From Angiostrongylus vasorum (lineage: Eukaryota > Nematoda > Chromadorea > Rhabditida > Metastrongylidae), in NCBI GenBank assembly GCA_018806985.1, contig JADANN010000156.1:386949-450948 (forward strand): a stretch of DNA of 64,000 nt. Reading direction: 5' to 3'. Within the stretch, counting starts at the first letter, position 1. Every line of letters begins with the position of its first letter. Under the pieces are notes generated by a model, which did no database searches, had not been told where the DNA came from, and worked only from the letters and a program-made list of their open reading frames with translations. Positions 21,770 through 33,744 of this stretch are shown here, piece after piece. A program made the translations under genes and the position numbers.

Positions 21770-22555
21770 CAATTTTTTGGTTAGAACAAACTGTTTTTTT
21801 TAAAATTTCGTTGACATAAATTTGGCGAAATTTCCTTCAGTACTGATTATTGACTCTACTGGCCGTATTTGACTGCATTCACCTCTTCATTGAGCATTTT
21901 GACCACAATTTAGTCTGAGTTTGTGCAAAATATCCTCTAGTTTGGAGAGCGACTTCTTATGGAAACGAACGGCTGGAGAGCGACTTGAATGAAATTCGAA
22001 AGCAGTCGTTCCCAATCAAATCCATGAATGAATTTCCATTGGCATCCATAAATTTTCCAAACTTTTTACATAGAAAGGCCTGTACTAGCAAAAAAGTGCA
22101 GCAGATGATGGGGGGGCTTATTCTCTTTGGAAAGAAGAGTGGCAGCGCAATAGTAGTTGAGAAGAAGGAGAAGAAAGACGAACTGTATCGGCAACTTATG
22201 AGGAACTGGAAAGCGGGTATTCAGATAACTAAATGTGGTCTATAGCTAAGAAATACGAACACATCTGGTCGACGTGGACGAAATATGTCACTATATCCAG
22301 TAGTTAGTCCCAGAGAGTGCCTCTCGGTGTACACCCCACTAACCCCGAAGCCGAGATATTTGTCGCTGCTCTAAAATTCCTAATGTAGTTCAATATAATT
22401 ATAATTTCCGATCATAAACCTAAGGAAGACTCGCTATTTTCTAGATTGGCATGTGAAATTTGCTACTGTATATTATTTATACAAATGTATTGGATTGGTG
22501 TGACACATTACTCGCTAGTGGAAATCTTCAGGGTGCGGGCGAGCTCCACCGATGC
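21770..22555. other. no supported gene
   Basis: An 86-codon plus-strand ORF (21985-22245; GGLILFGKKSGSAIVVEKK) has no recognisable family or splice sites. The rest is AT-rich. Confidence 0.35.
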
Positions 22556-22559
22556 TGAC

Positions 22560-23510
22560 AATACCTATCGAATTGGCCAAAAGAAGCCTCGAAGGAAAGT
22601 TCGAAGCGACGAAGGATGGAAACAACATGAAGGTTAGGAGTGCAACGACCACTGACGGCAAGAACTATCGTCATAAGCGGTGACTGACTCGCATGCAAGA
22701 TGAGGAACGACGTCGTATTCATGAAGAGGAACAGAAGTCGAAGAAGGTAAAGCAGATTGACTGAGAGGTCGAGTGATGTGGTATTCCATCCCTGGTCAAC
22801 ATGTAGTAGTTGTAAGTCTCACTTCACGTGCAAACGGCAGGTCAGGCATCTTTTTTGCACCGGAATGCTACATCGAAGTCACAAAGGAGAAGATTTTGCT
22901 CGTCTACGTTGGCTGAGAATTCGATATTGTCGGTGTAAGTAAGGTCCCAGAAGCATCGGATGTCGCGGAACCAAACGGTGGGAACGTGAGAGCTTCTGGG
23001 TATCAGAGTGTGCTCTTGTAACGTTTCCACCCACCTCGATATCATTTATTGCATGAAAACGGCACCACTGATAAAAAGAGTGGAGCCAAATATGATCAAG
23101 CCAAAGCAACAAACGATGAGGACGAATGGCAGAAAATGCCAGTGCACAGTAGAAACAGTATCGACGCTTCCATCCGCGTCGTAATAGTCAGTCGCAAGTA
23201 AATGAAATTATCAGGGATGTGGATACGAATGGTGTTGAGACTATTACAGATGTGGAGGGCACCATCAGTGTAAGGTACACCAACGCAAGACGGGGCAACA
23301 ACTACTACAATCGTCGTTTCCAACTTCAAAACAAAATGAATGCTTCGAATAGGTTTGGAATGGTCGCAGAGTCGGGGAATGGCCAATTCAAGGCGAAGAC
23401 TCGAAGGCTGATATACGGCATTGGTCCGAATGAGGAAAGGATGCGCAGATGAAGACTAGCACAGTTGGTGGAATGTCAACAGTGCCGGTTGCAGAAGGAG
23501 CGCAGCTGTG
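22560..23510 (+). pseudogene. Y-box / cold-shock-domain protein pseudogene (CEY-like)
   Basis: Plus-strand pieces in shifting frames follow a nematode Y-box RNA-binding protein. First a charged N-terminal stretch (DEERRRIHEEEQKSKK), then the second half of the cold-shock domain (TSKS...TLAE, EFDIVGVSKVPEASDV, AEPNGGNVRASGYQSVL, aligning with FD-V--G-EAANVTGPNG-NV-GS-Y of the family). An acidic linker (ENGTTDKKSGAKYD, ATNDEDEWQ) and an Arg-rich tail (KQYRRFHPRRNSQSQ, RRGNNYYNRRFQLQN) follow. Stops and frameshifts interrupt it. The roughly 0.95 kb without introns suggests a processed retrocopy, but a mutated multi-exon gene is not excluded. Confidence 0.55.
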
Positions 23511-23514
23511 TAAG

Positions 23515-24410
23515 TGCCTTGTGATTTCAGAGTTCATTACACGTTTTACTGATATGATTTTTCAAGTAGTTTTATGAAGTTTTTATTTATTCACCTACAT
23601 ACTTTTCGTTTATTACTATTCGTTATTATTTCATACCACTACAACCACCATTCTCAGCAGGCCCAACATCAAAAGAAGTTCCATCATGCATGAAATTCGA
23701 CTGATTTTGTGGGAACGTGTAGTCACTCATTCAGATACTCAATAAAAAACATACAGTGCGATCACCATGAAACCGTCATTTCGACTTTGGATTTCGAATA
23801 TATCCAGCCTACATTAACGTCGGAGTAGTGGTAAAAAAAATGAATCTGCCAAATTGTAGGTACAAGTCTCAAAAGAAAAGCAAAATCTTAATTAGCCATG
23901 TGGAATACGTAGGTGCTGTTCTTACTTTTTAAGGGCATTGCTGAATACAGTTACTTCATTCAAGCGGGGATGCAATTCACTGGATTCGACTCGATCCGAC
24001 AACGAAGCTTATATTTACAAGAATGAGCAACTATGGACACGAAACTGGAGTCAGTGCTGCTCTGAAGAAGTCGAAGACGCCGAAACCTTAGCCACAATAA
24101 AGAATTTGTATCAACCATTTGTAACCTCTTGAACAGGAACAAGTATTCTAGTCCTAAACCACTTAAGCAGATGTAATGTGAAATTTTGAATCGTTAGGCT
24201 GCTCTGGTTTTTGACAATATTGTTTACTTCTCTGTAGTGCATAGAAATAAGTTGAAATATTGGAAAAAAGGTCAACTTCAAGGAAATGAGATGAATAAAG
24301 CACTATTGGACGATTTTCGTTCTAGTATTCGGCCTACGTAAGGTTCCAATAAAGCACTAACGGAATCTTGTCGGTTCTCACCACAGCACCTGTTCCTTAT
24401 ATCTCATCAC
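23515..24410. other. no supported gene
   Basis: AT-rich. A short plus-strand reading from 24026 (MSNYGHETGVSAALKKSK) looks coding-like but is interrupted and has no splice context. Confidence 0.3.
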
Positions 24411-24499
24411 ATGAATTATAAATTTAAAACAGAGGTTCAAGTTGGGAGACACCATAGTACAGTACAACTGGACATTCATGGAAATCCAAGGTTTATTTA

Positions 24500-25100
24500 C
24501 CATGAGGCAATTTTTCTCGCAGAATATGGTCTAAACACGCCTGGATACTGGAGTATATCGACGGCTCTCTCAACGAGTTGTATGGAACCCAACCGATTTT
24601 CCATCCATTCGTCGTTCGTAACCGTCACACATGATGGTGACTTGATTCGCACGAGGTGGCGACTCACATGCTGTTGTCTGTAAAACATCGGCAGCTGAGG
24701 TCACAGCTCATTGACTTTAGTTACGATTACGTCCACCCGAAGTCTAGGCGATCATCGCAGAGGATATCAGCATTCTCGTCGAGTCCACTGTACAATACGG
24801 ATGTGTTACAGCAGAACGACATCCGAATGCATGAGTAATTCGTGGAAGTTATAGGCGTAGCGCTCCGCCGCTTCTTCGGCCGAAATCAGATCAAGTGGTC
24901 GCGTGCTTACGATTTTCCTTTTTTTGACGCAATTAAGGAATTTCCTATTACTAGAACCCACGAAGCCTTTTTTCACACTTTGTCGTCAGGGTTCTATCGC
25001 GAAAAATGTAACAATTCAACAAGCAGTACTTCACGTAACAAAAACTACTTTGCTACCATCTGCAACGGTACTACTGGAGGCCTTCGCGCGGCTTTGAGCT
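24500..25100 (-). pseudogene. possible decayed enzyme gene, D-2-hydroxyacid dehydrogenase-like
   Basis: On the minus strand 24837-24925 reads PLDLISAEEAAERYAYNF then HELLMHSDVVLL before a stop, the pattern seen before the L-(H)-P-L-T segment of D-isomer 2-hydroxyacid dehydrogenases. Further pieces in other frames (TVDSTRMLISSAM; AADVLQTTACESPPRAN) could be the following segments. The match is by eye, short and broken, so this is only a suggestion. Confidence 0.22.
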
Positions 25101-25635
25101 CTCGTGTAAAATGATGCTTGAATGACATGTTTTTTGAACATAAAATTGGCGAATAATTGTCTGCGACTTATCAAAAAATCAAGAAATGTGCCGTCTTTGG
25201 CAAAACTAGGCAGCCTAGCAAATTTACAAGCACAATCCCTCCCTTTTATTTCCTCTGAGTCTTGAGGTGACCGTGCGAGAACTCTCAGAGGCCGTCAACA
25301 ATTTTCAGCCAGCGACTATGTTATTTTCACCGTGGTATTGGCTCGCAACACGGAAATGACGGTCTGGTTTATGCTTGGGAGAACCATTTGGGAAGTAAAC
25401 CATGTTGCATCAGACTGCTCGACATCTAGAAACAAAGTCCTCGGTGACAAAGGATTGAATAGGAGTAAACGACAAGAACTAGTGACGTTATAACTGTCGT
25501 AGTTTCTTCATGAGTTTTTTGAACAACACGACTCCAACAATGAACTTGATTGCAAATTTAGGATTTTTTTGGGCGAAACTCTTATACTTTGGAATCACTA
25601 TTTTACTATTATTAGTTTACTACTTTGCCCTTGCT

Positions 25636-25752
25636 GATCTCGGGACTCCAGGAAATCACAGAAGCTCAACCAGGAAAAGTCTGAAAATGGAGATTGTGCT
25701 GGGACCCGTACGACTAGTGAGGACGGGCTGTCCAAGTATCCAAGTAGGTTAG
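25636..25752 (-). mobile_element. SINE family B, 3' fragment
   Basis: TGATCTCGGGACTCCAGG, GATTGTGCTGGGACCCG, GTGAGGACGGGCTGTCC and tail AAGTATCCAAGTAGG match the 3' end of family B. Confidence 0.7.
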
Positions 25753-25964
25753 TAGGTTGCTGTTGTAGTACACAGCAATGTCGTGGCTTGAGTACTGAGT
25801 TCTTATGACTACCATTTTATTCGCATTTTAGTTTCTCCTAATGATGAAATAAGGAGCGTGAATCCTCAATAAAATGAATGTTATTTTCTAGTTTTTCTCG
25901 CTAATCCTTCATTGCAACGGTATAAAATAAGTAGAGTACCACCCGTATACCCTCTCTTCTAGTG

Positions 25965-27535
25965 GATAACAGAATGACTCGAGCTGGCAACAGTAAATAT
26001 TCGATTTTTTCCCCTGTCTTGCGCAAGAATAGCCCAGTAGGTTCTGCTCGTTCCAGGGACTCGTTGTGCATCACACCCTTCTGCCGGGGTCATTACTACA
26101 AACTCTGACTATTGGCTTGGCTCTTTTACTGCGGTACGTTTGACATCTCGAGGAATCCGGTCACTAACGGTTATTGTCCATCCGTTTTCATTAGTACGCA
26201 CTATTTATCCAGACCATCTTCAGCAGTTCAGTGGATAGAACGGCGTTTCTGGTTTTTAATCGTTGACAGAGATCGGGGTTTCGGATCCTCTCCCTCGCCT
26301 TCGGGATGCGGGATTTTCCCAGCACCGACCTTCGACTACGCGATGATCTTTCATCCTGCTTACTTGCCGATCCATACATCTGACGCATAATTTAGGACAG
26401 GAAGAATGGTGGAGTTGAAAATGTTGGGCACGGAGTCGGTTGTCTTTGTTTTCCTCACTACAGCCTCGGTGCTCTTAAAAGCTCGCATGCCGCTTGTTTC
26501 TCTCTGCCCAATTTTGGGGCTAAGCCGTACATCATATTGATTTCCCGATCTAGATAGACATAACTGGAGCATTTGGATATTCGTTCCGTTGAGCGTGAAT
26601 AAGGCATACGAAACCAATCTGTTCCTCATAAACACCGTTTTTTGTAAGATTTAGTCGAACACCAACCTTTCCGTAGGTTTAATCAAATTCGGCAAGCTTT
26701 CGTTCCGCATGGCTAATGCTTGATGTTGAAAAACGATGTCATCAGCAAAGTGAGGAACGTTTAATTGCCAACCATCGATTTCCACTCCCATGTTACCTCT
26801 TTCACTGTTCGTATGACGATCTCGAAGGCGGCAGTAAATGATTTTGGCGAGATTCTATCGTTTTGACTAACCCCCTTTTTTTGATGAGGATGTTGGTATC
26901 GTCATAAAATGATGACCTTGATTGCGAAATTTTATGAGGCTCACGAGGAATCATTGCATATTGAGTAGGAAGTCCTGGCGGTCCAGGGTTTCCATGACTA
27001 TCCATCTAAACTGGACCAAAAGCTTTGTTCAAATCGATGAAAGTGAGAAAGAGCGGTCGTTTGCACTCTCGATATACTTGAAGAAGTCTTGGCTGTACTT
27101 CGATGGTGTGGATGTGGTCCATAGTACTGAATTTTTTCTCCAACCGTGCTTGCTCACATTGATGGGCCTCACTCAGTGTTCCGTCAGTCCTATTTCGGGT
27201 AACTCGAATTCGTGACCACCATTCTTGAACAACAGCACGATCTGGCAGGTCTTCCACTGAATCAGATCTATGCATTATGACATGTAACGTGTCTGATATG
27301 TCTGATCTGTCTCTAACGTTCTTCTTGGCAATTTGGCCATTCGTACTGATTAGCTGCTGATTGATAGTGATACAGCAACAACCGCTCCGTGTAAAAGAAG
27401 CGCTAGCGAGTGAAGTTCTCATTGGGCCCAAGCTTCCCTCCAGACGAGTCGCTTCGTTACGTTTCGAAATGGACCGCTGAACCGCCACCAATCAGTGGTT
27501 GGAACAACAAGTTAATCGCCCTTAAAGTGGTAGTG
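25965..27535 (-). mobile_element. RTE-type LINE fragment
   Basis: Minus-strand RT and 3' region: QCEQARLEKKFSTMDHIHT, LFLTFIDLNKAFG, FADDIV encoded at 26730-26745, GLVSYALFTLNGTNIQM, KTEAVVRKTKTTDS-like KSTEAVVRKTKTTDS, and a conserved 3' end at GTAAATATTCGATTTT (25991-26006). Frameshifted throughout, 5'-truncated at about 27.5 kb. Confidence 0.88.
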
Positions 27536-27539
27536 AGTG

Positions 27540-28890
27540 ATCTGGCTTAGACAATATCAGCAGAAAGAAGTTCAAAATAATGAGTTGACTCGATTTTGTA
27601 AACAATTTGTTAGGTTAGGATAAGTCGTTTCCCACTCGCGTTTTAAATTCGCATTCCCGGACATTACTTGGCCGAGTCGCACGGTGCTAATTCAGCTGTA
27701 TTTAAAAAGAACCATGCATTAGAAGTGAAGACGCGGCAGCTGGATAGGCAATGGTTTGTTTCCGTTTTGCCTAACATGCTGAAGTTTTTTTTTAAGAACA
27801 TTTGTTTAAGGAGTTTCCCATTTTTTCATTCTTCATCTTGTCTAATTTTTCAAGTTAGCAGGAAGGTCTCACTACAGAATGAGATTTTAAGGAATTTACT
27901 AAATATTCGAGGTAGGAATATCTTCACCTCTGATCGACCATTGATTTTCACTAATGTGCTTTGCGCTCCGTCATTTACAGTACACAAACAGTGAAACTAA
28001 TTTGTTTATTTACGAAAACAGCGTGCATAATCGACCTGAATAGATGGTTTTAAGGGAACCTGAAAAACCAAGGTTTAAGCCTTTCGTGGGTTAAATTCGC
28101 TCTGAATGTGCTTGATGAAAAGGCTGAAGTACGACACATATGCTAATCCTTTGAACAAATTCTTGTTTATTCTGTGTACCAGCAATCCACTCCTGGCCTC
28201 AGCGGAGCATTGCTGTCTGTTTTCACGAAATATTGGGGTACTCATCCTTCAAGTTTCGTAATTCTGTCGTGTTATCGAAGAACAGGATAAAAATTGAGAA
28301 TACTGGATGCTGAGTGTGAGGCCGATCTTCGTAGCCAATGTCCTATTCGTGAAATGAACCGCCTGGCTATTCCCATCGTAGGGATGACGGCCTCGTCAAC
28401 ATGAGATACACCTCGGCAATTGACTGGAGAAATTCGAAGTAACAGCGGATTGCATTGAATGGTTACGATTTCCTTGATCAACACTCATTTATAGCCTTAG
28501 AATGAGCGGTGATAGTCAGCTCACTGGATTGTATTATCGACTTATCCCTTATTAATTCTTGAAAATAACAGAGGAATATTCTTGAAGAAAATGGAAAATC
28601 AAATCAAAACTTGTTAATAATTATTGAGAGTTCTTAAAATGAACAACTGCTTCCTAGCTTCGAGTCTTCTGGTGAATGAAGTTCGAATGCAACTTGGTAC
28701 AGATAAAATGTACGATTTTATTGTTTAATTTCCCGTGTAATTTTCTCAAATAAGAATTCTGCTCTTTATGTGTGCTTAAGATACTTAAGATATATTTTTT
28801 GAAGCACAGAGGCTGCTCTTTCTATGTCTAATTTTGATATTCTTCATGAATTATTATTTTGTCATTTTTTATAGCCTTTAACTTTAGTAC
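27540..28890. other. no supported gene
   Basis: AT-rich. The minus-strand ORF 28272-28484 (PVNCRGVSHVDEAVIPT, RRFISRIGHWLRRSA) has a coding-like composition but no recognised family or splice sites. Confidence 0.3.
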
Positions 28891-28894
28891 GAAT

Positions 28895-29457
28895 CAACGT
28901 GACATTCACGTCCTTTTTTTTGTACGAGTGGAAGAGTTGGCATAATGTCGCGGCAAGATCTCAGAATATCATCAGTTTTAGGGTGAAGGTAATGTTGGTG
29001 AATTGACAGTGTGAACATAGTTCCGGAAATTTCGATCTGGTGATTTTGACTTCGAAAGTTAAAGAACGCCGTGGACTTCCCACTGAACATCACAACGACG
29101 AATTCGAAGGCACTGGCAGAAGCAATCACACGAACAACTGTTCGAGAGGTTCCACAACTGCATGGCGTAAACACAACAACAATTTCCATTCAATTGAGTC
29201 TCACAGGAAAGATAAAAAATAACTCGACAAGTGGATGCAGCGCAAATTAAACGTTAATCCAAAAAATTGCCGTTGTAAAGTGTCGGCTCCTCTTATTCTG
29301 CGCAACGAAAACGATCCTTTTCTTGATCGAATTGTGACTTGCGATGAGAAGTGGATTCTGCACGACACCGGCGACGTTCAGCTTAATGGTTGGATTACGT
29401 TCAGGCTTCATAGCACTTCCCATGGCCGAAATTGCAACAAAAAAGGTTGTGGTAACT
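28895..29457 (+). mobile_element. mariner transposase relic (Bandit/Hsmar1-like)
   Basis: Plus-strand fragments in order: an N-terminal helix region (EWKSWHNVAARSQNI), SGDFDFES, the second DNA-binding domain TRTTVREVPQLHG, then LDKWMQRKLNVN, LILRNENDPFLDRIV and TCDEKWILHD, which holds the first catalytic aspartate of the DD(34)D triad. The copy has at least two frameshifts and ends at about 29457, where the RTE 3' end begins, so the other two catalytic residues are missing. The LLRN-NDPFLDRIVTCDEKWI pattern is that of the irritans-type mariners, including Bandit of Ancylostoma. Confidence 0.87.
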
Positions 29458-32040
29458 AACAACGACGGACACTCCTGTATTACTGTTGTCCCGTTTATCG
29501 TCGAGTGACTCCAGCGGGCGCCGGTAAATATTCCATTTTTTCCCCTGTCCCGTGCAAGAGTAGCCCAGTGGGTTCTGCTCGCTCTAGGGATTCGTCGATC
29601 ATCATACCTTTCTTCTAGGCTTTTCATGAAGAAATCTGACTATCGGGTCGGTGGTCTTCCTGCAGTCCGTTTGACATCCCGATGAATCCAGTCAGTAACT
29701 GGTCTTATCCATCGGCTGTTGTTCATAAGCATTACGTATCCGGCCCATCTTATCTTCGACTGTTTGGTGTACAGAACGGCAGCTTTTAATTTTTCGTCGC
29801 TGAGGCAGTTCGGAACTTCGGATCTCTTCCCTTACTTGTGTGAAACGGGATACTCCTAGCACCGCCCTTTCGACTGCGCGTTCAATAATGCTGAGCGATT
29901 TTTTCACCCTGTTAATGCAGCGACAAGTTTCTGACGCATGCGTTAACGCAAGAAGTACTGTTGAGTCGAAAAGGTGGGCCCACAATCGGGCGTTCTTTGT
30001 TCTCCTCATTACTTCTCCGACGCTCTTGAAAGCTCCCCAATCCGCTCGTTTCCCTCTACTCAGCTCTGGAGCAAAGTCGTACAGCATATTGCTTTCCCGA
30101 CCTAGATAGGCACAACTGGAGCATTCGGAAATATTCGTTCCGTTGAGCGTGAATGGGGCATACGAAACCAATCCGTTCCTCATGAGCATCGTTTTTTGTG
30201 AGATTTAGTCGAAGACCATTCTTTCCACAGGCTCTATCAAAGTCGGCAAGAATGCGTTCCACTTGGCTGATGTTTGGTGTTATAAGGACGATGTCATCGG
30301 CAAAGCGAAGATGGTGTAACTGCCGAACATCGATTTTCACTCCCCTATTATCCCATTCCAAAGTTCGCTTGACGTTTTGAAAGGTGGCGGTAAATAATTT
30401 TGGCGGGATGGTGTCGCCTTGCCCAATTCCTGCTTTGACATCAATGATAAAATCGTTGTAGAATGGTGATATCTTGATTGTCAAACTTTTGCACAGCTCA
30501 CGAAGAATCTCTTTGTCAAACTTTTGCACAGCTCACGAAGAATCTCTATGTAATGAGTAGGGAATCCTTGACTATCAAGTGCTTCCATGACTGCTTCTAT
30601 CTCACTTGAGTCAAATGCCTTCTTTAAATCGATGAAAGTGAGACAGAGTGGTCTTTTGTACCCTCACGATACTTCGATAAGTCTTGTTATCGTGTGGACC
30701 AGCGACTTTTTCTCCCTATCTGCGAGAAATAGAATCTTGCACGAAGGAGACGGTGCTCAGATCCCGTGTAGAAATTTGAGACAACAGCGACATCGTTTAG
30801 GCAATACCTTCTACTTACTATGATGTGGTCTATTTCGTTATGGTACTCTCCATTGAGAGACTCCCACTTCCAGCGTTGATGATGGGCTTTCGGAATTGCG
30901 ATTTACCACCGATGCTCTTGGTCGTCATGATAAACTTAGAGAGCCGCTCATCCTGTTCGTTTCGTTCTAACCCATGGGTCCCGATATGACGTTCCTCAGA
31001 CGTTCTTCTTGGTCCAGTCTTGGCGTTAAAATCTCCAATGATGACCTTGAGGAATGTATGGTCTTCTCTGTAGAACTTCTCTAAGTCCATATAGAATGCT
31101 TCGACTTCTTCTTCGTCATAGTTTGGTGTCGGCGCGTAAACGGCGAAGATTGTAAAAGCCGGTGTTAATCCACATCTTTTTTGATCGTAAACGTCTGATT
31201 CGGGTTGTTGTTCGAATGAATTGATGTTCATGGACAAACTCGTCTTGAAGAGAACGCCGACGCCGCCGGCTCCTCTACTGTCGCATGTTCCGAGGAACAG
31301 TTTTTTCTCCGGTGACATAGACAGCGTTGAAAGGGTGGCGTCGTCTGGTCTCGGCCAGGCCGGTGACGTCGTGCCTTATCCTTCTTGCTTGCATGATCAA
31401 GTCTTCTATTGAGACTTCGATGCTGGTGTGAGTGCGTTGTAGGTACAGATTGTCGCCTTAGTTCTTCGTGATGCAGGCAGCTTCCATTGGCCCTGAGATT
31501 TTACAAGCCTCTTTGTACTCATTCTACCCGACCCTGACGAATTGGGGCTCTTTCGGGGGTCAAATGGATGAGGCCCGTTTATTTTACTGGTTTTAGCTTT
31601 TTTGATACCCACGTATAGCCTGCTTGTCTCTGAAGATGGAGGCTGGTTATACTCATGGGTAGCTTACCAGGCTCTTCCAGAGTGGAAATGGAGCTTATTT
31701 ATTGGAGGCGACTCCTAACTGCATCCCGTATACTTCGCTGTCACTTGATTCGAGGCTCTTGACCCAATTGACTCGTAGAATACAATCCGCATAAACGAGA
31801 ACGCACTCACACACGCATTCATGAATACGCCTAGCATATAGAGGAAGTATGTGCCAAATCGGCACAACAGAAACAAGGAGTCATCCCCTGGATCCAGCTG
31901 CGTTTCAGGGAAGCAAAGGTCGCTTTTGGTCCGTGATAGACCGCTAACCGCTACCCGGGACGCGCCAAGTAGCCTCGCGACTAACCGGCTCGAGATCCCT
32001 CATGTGGGGGGAGATCCGTGGCCTCAGATATTTAATGTAG
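29458..32040 (-). mobile_element. RTE-type LINE with endonuclease and RT, internally deleted
   Basis: Most complete RTE here. From its 5' end (about 32040): untranslated region, APE-like endonuclease (30830-31330; [47 protein letters not shown] with the GDFNA motif), then directly the middle of the RT (30056-30660; TFIDLKKAFDS, IGQGDTIPPKLF, HLRFADDIVLITPNIS with intact FADD), and the C-terminal region (29692-30189; LVSYAPFTLNGTNIS, FTQVREEIRSSELPQR). The region linking endonuclease to RT fingers, present in the 52.5 kb copy, is missing. 3' end near 29460. Frameshifts and stops make it inactive. Confidence 0.92.
30479..30548. repeat. 35-bp tandem duplication inside RTE
   Basis: TCAAACTTTTGCACAGCTC followed by ACGAAGAATCTCT occurs twice in direct succession. 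Other RTE copies have it once, so it is a local duplication after insertion. Confidence 0.8.
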
Positions 32041-32049
32041 CAAATCTAG

Positions 32050-32740
32050 CACCATGCCTTGCTATTGCCTTTAACGTCTAAGGTGGAAGCTTCAGTAACC
32101 GATCTCAGGCTATTTCTCCACGTTAGATATATTGATGTCTGCTTTATCATCTGCTCCACACAGGAGGAAATGGACCAATGTTTCAAGTTATTGAACGAAG
32201 AGCGGAAATACACTGCGTTTACTCAAGGGGAACTGAAAGCAAACTGGCCATAATTTTTGTACTTTCAAAGTAACTTATCAGAAAGCGTCTAACCAACAAA
32301 GAGGCTCAGAAGGGAAGTACTAAACGCGTACCTAGTCCATTACCTCTCTTCTCACCCACCTCGCACGCAAAACGCACCTTTGTGAGAGACATGTTTCGAG
32401 CAGAAGCCATTGTTTGCACATGAGGAGTGCAGCAGGAGAAATCCTCTAAACTGGCGCTTAAATTAGCCATTTCTGATGGGTGCGGGACGATGGTAGATCT
32501 TCGGGAATAGATCAAAGGGAAAAGCAATGTCTCAAAAGAATAGCTCCTGCGAAAATATAGCCATATTCATCCTGCTCTTAATTTCAAACGAAATAACAAC
32601 AGCTATAAAGCGTTGCTCGAGAAGGGCGGAATAAGCAAGATTGGAAACGGTTACCAGTACCACACTGCATTCATGTGAAAGAGCGCCTAGTGGGAAACCA
32701 TAAGTCAAGTAGAACATTTGGCAAGATGCTCTCATGGCAC
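32050..32740 (+). mobile_element. Penelope-like element RT fragment
   Basis: Plus-strand: VEASVTDLRLFLHVRYIDV then CFIICSTQEEMDQCF and LLNEERKYTAFT. This is the PLE RT catalytic region, where Y(I/V)DD is expected and YIDV is seen. Downstream in broken frames: SSHPPRT, a GAGR segment, ISNEITTAIKRCSRRA, matching the 16.8 kb PLE (EVSAAMKRCLRRAG). The GIY-YIG domain is not seen. It starts within about 20 bases of the RTE 5' boundary. Confidence 0.8.
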
Positions 32741-33147
32741 AAAGGCCTGATAGGGAGTGTTTTGAAGTTTCCCAGAATCCAAAAAATGAAGCATAGGTTC
32801 AAGTTCTTTGTGATCACGGTTCCCTTTCGTTTCACATTCATGTTTTTTCTGCCCTGAGCCAGGCACACTAATGTCTCGTGTAGGACTCTGCGATGCTGAT
32901 CTCCATTAGATGACTGGAAGACTTAATGTAATAAATAGGTGAGTGTTTAAAGGAAGGTGTTTATTACGCGAATAAAAAATTGTGTATCAAACACTTTCGG
33001 CGAAGGTTATTGAAAGTTGTGTTAAATTGTGTGTGAATTTGATACTTGCCAGGCCATTAACAATGCGAAATCGCCGGAACGTCACCAAGTATTGTACTGA
33101 TCAAATCCTATTGTCAGCAACCTCGCGTCTGCTCTTCAAAAAAAACA

Positions 33148-33153
33148 ATGAGT

Positions 33154-33187
<34 letters not shown>

Positions 33188-33242
33188 TACACATATATAT
33201 ATATGTATATATATACATATATATACACACATATATATGAAC
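33148..33242. repeat. (TA)n / TATACA microsatellite
   Basis: Alternating TA with ACATATATAC interruptions. Long six-frame ORFs here are simple-repeat artefacts. Confidence 0.9.
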
Positions 33243-33277
33243 AGTGAACCATATACATGTACATATGTGTACACATA

Positions 33278-33660
33278 CTTCGATTTTTGGACGGCCCGTC
33301 CCCACTGATTGCGCGGTCCCCAGCATAATCACCATTTTTTCGGAGTTTTGCTGGTTTACCCATTGTGTTTCCCTATAATCCCGAGATCAGCTTGGCCAAA
33401 GTCTCCCCAAGTCGTCACCACCACATGCAGTCGCTGCCCTTGTGGACAAGAGGGAGATTTGCCACCACGCGACAAGTTTGACACCAGCACAGTGGTGGAT
33501 CCTGGTATTTTCTTACTCCTAGCTGAGCTTCCTGATGGGAACGCTAAACTCCTTCTCAGCTTAGGAAACCCTGTCAGGGGGATGAATCACCCGCTATACA
33601 TCGTAGTTCGACATTCAAAAAACACCTCCCAGCAACGATGAGGCAGTGAACCGCTGAGAG
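33278..33660 (+). mobile_element. SINE family B copy
   Basis: Tail-first orientation: TTGGACGGCCCGTCCCCAC, CAGCATAATCACCATTTTTTC, GAGATTTGCCACCACGCG, GTGGATCCTGGTATTT, ending CCCAGCAACGATGAGGC. Flanked on both sides by TA microsatellites. Confidence 0.8.
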
Positions 33661-33740
33661 GTATATGCATATACACATAGCATTTATATATATGCATATA
33701 TATATATATATATATAGTGTATATATACTGTATATGTAGC
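33661..33740. repeat. TA-rich microsatellite
   Basis: GTATATGCATATACACATAG followed by a TATA run, adjacent to the SINE B copy. Confidence 0.8.
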
Positions 33741-33744
33741 ACGC

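Noticed and set aside
33136..33363. ORFs over the TA microsatellites (33.1, 41.3, 44.4 kb)
   Set aside because: Tyr/Ile repeats from translating simple TA sequence.
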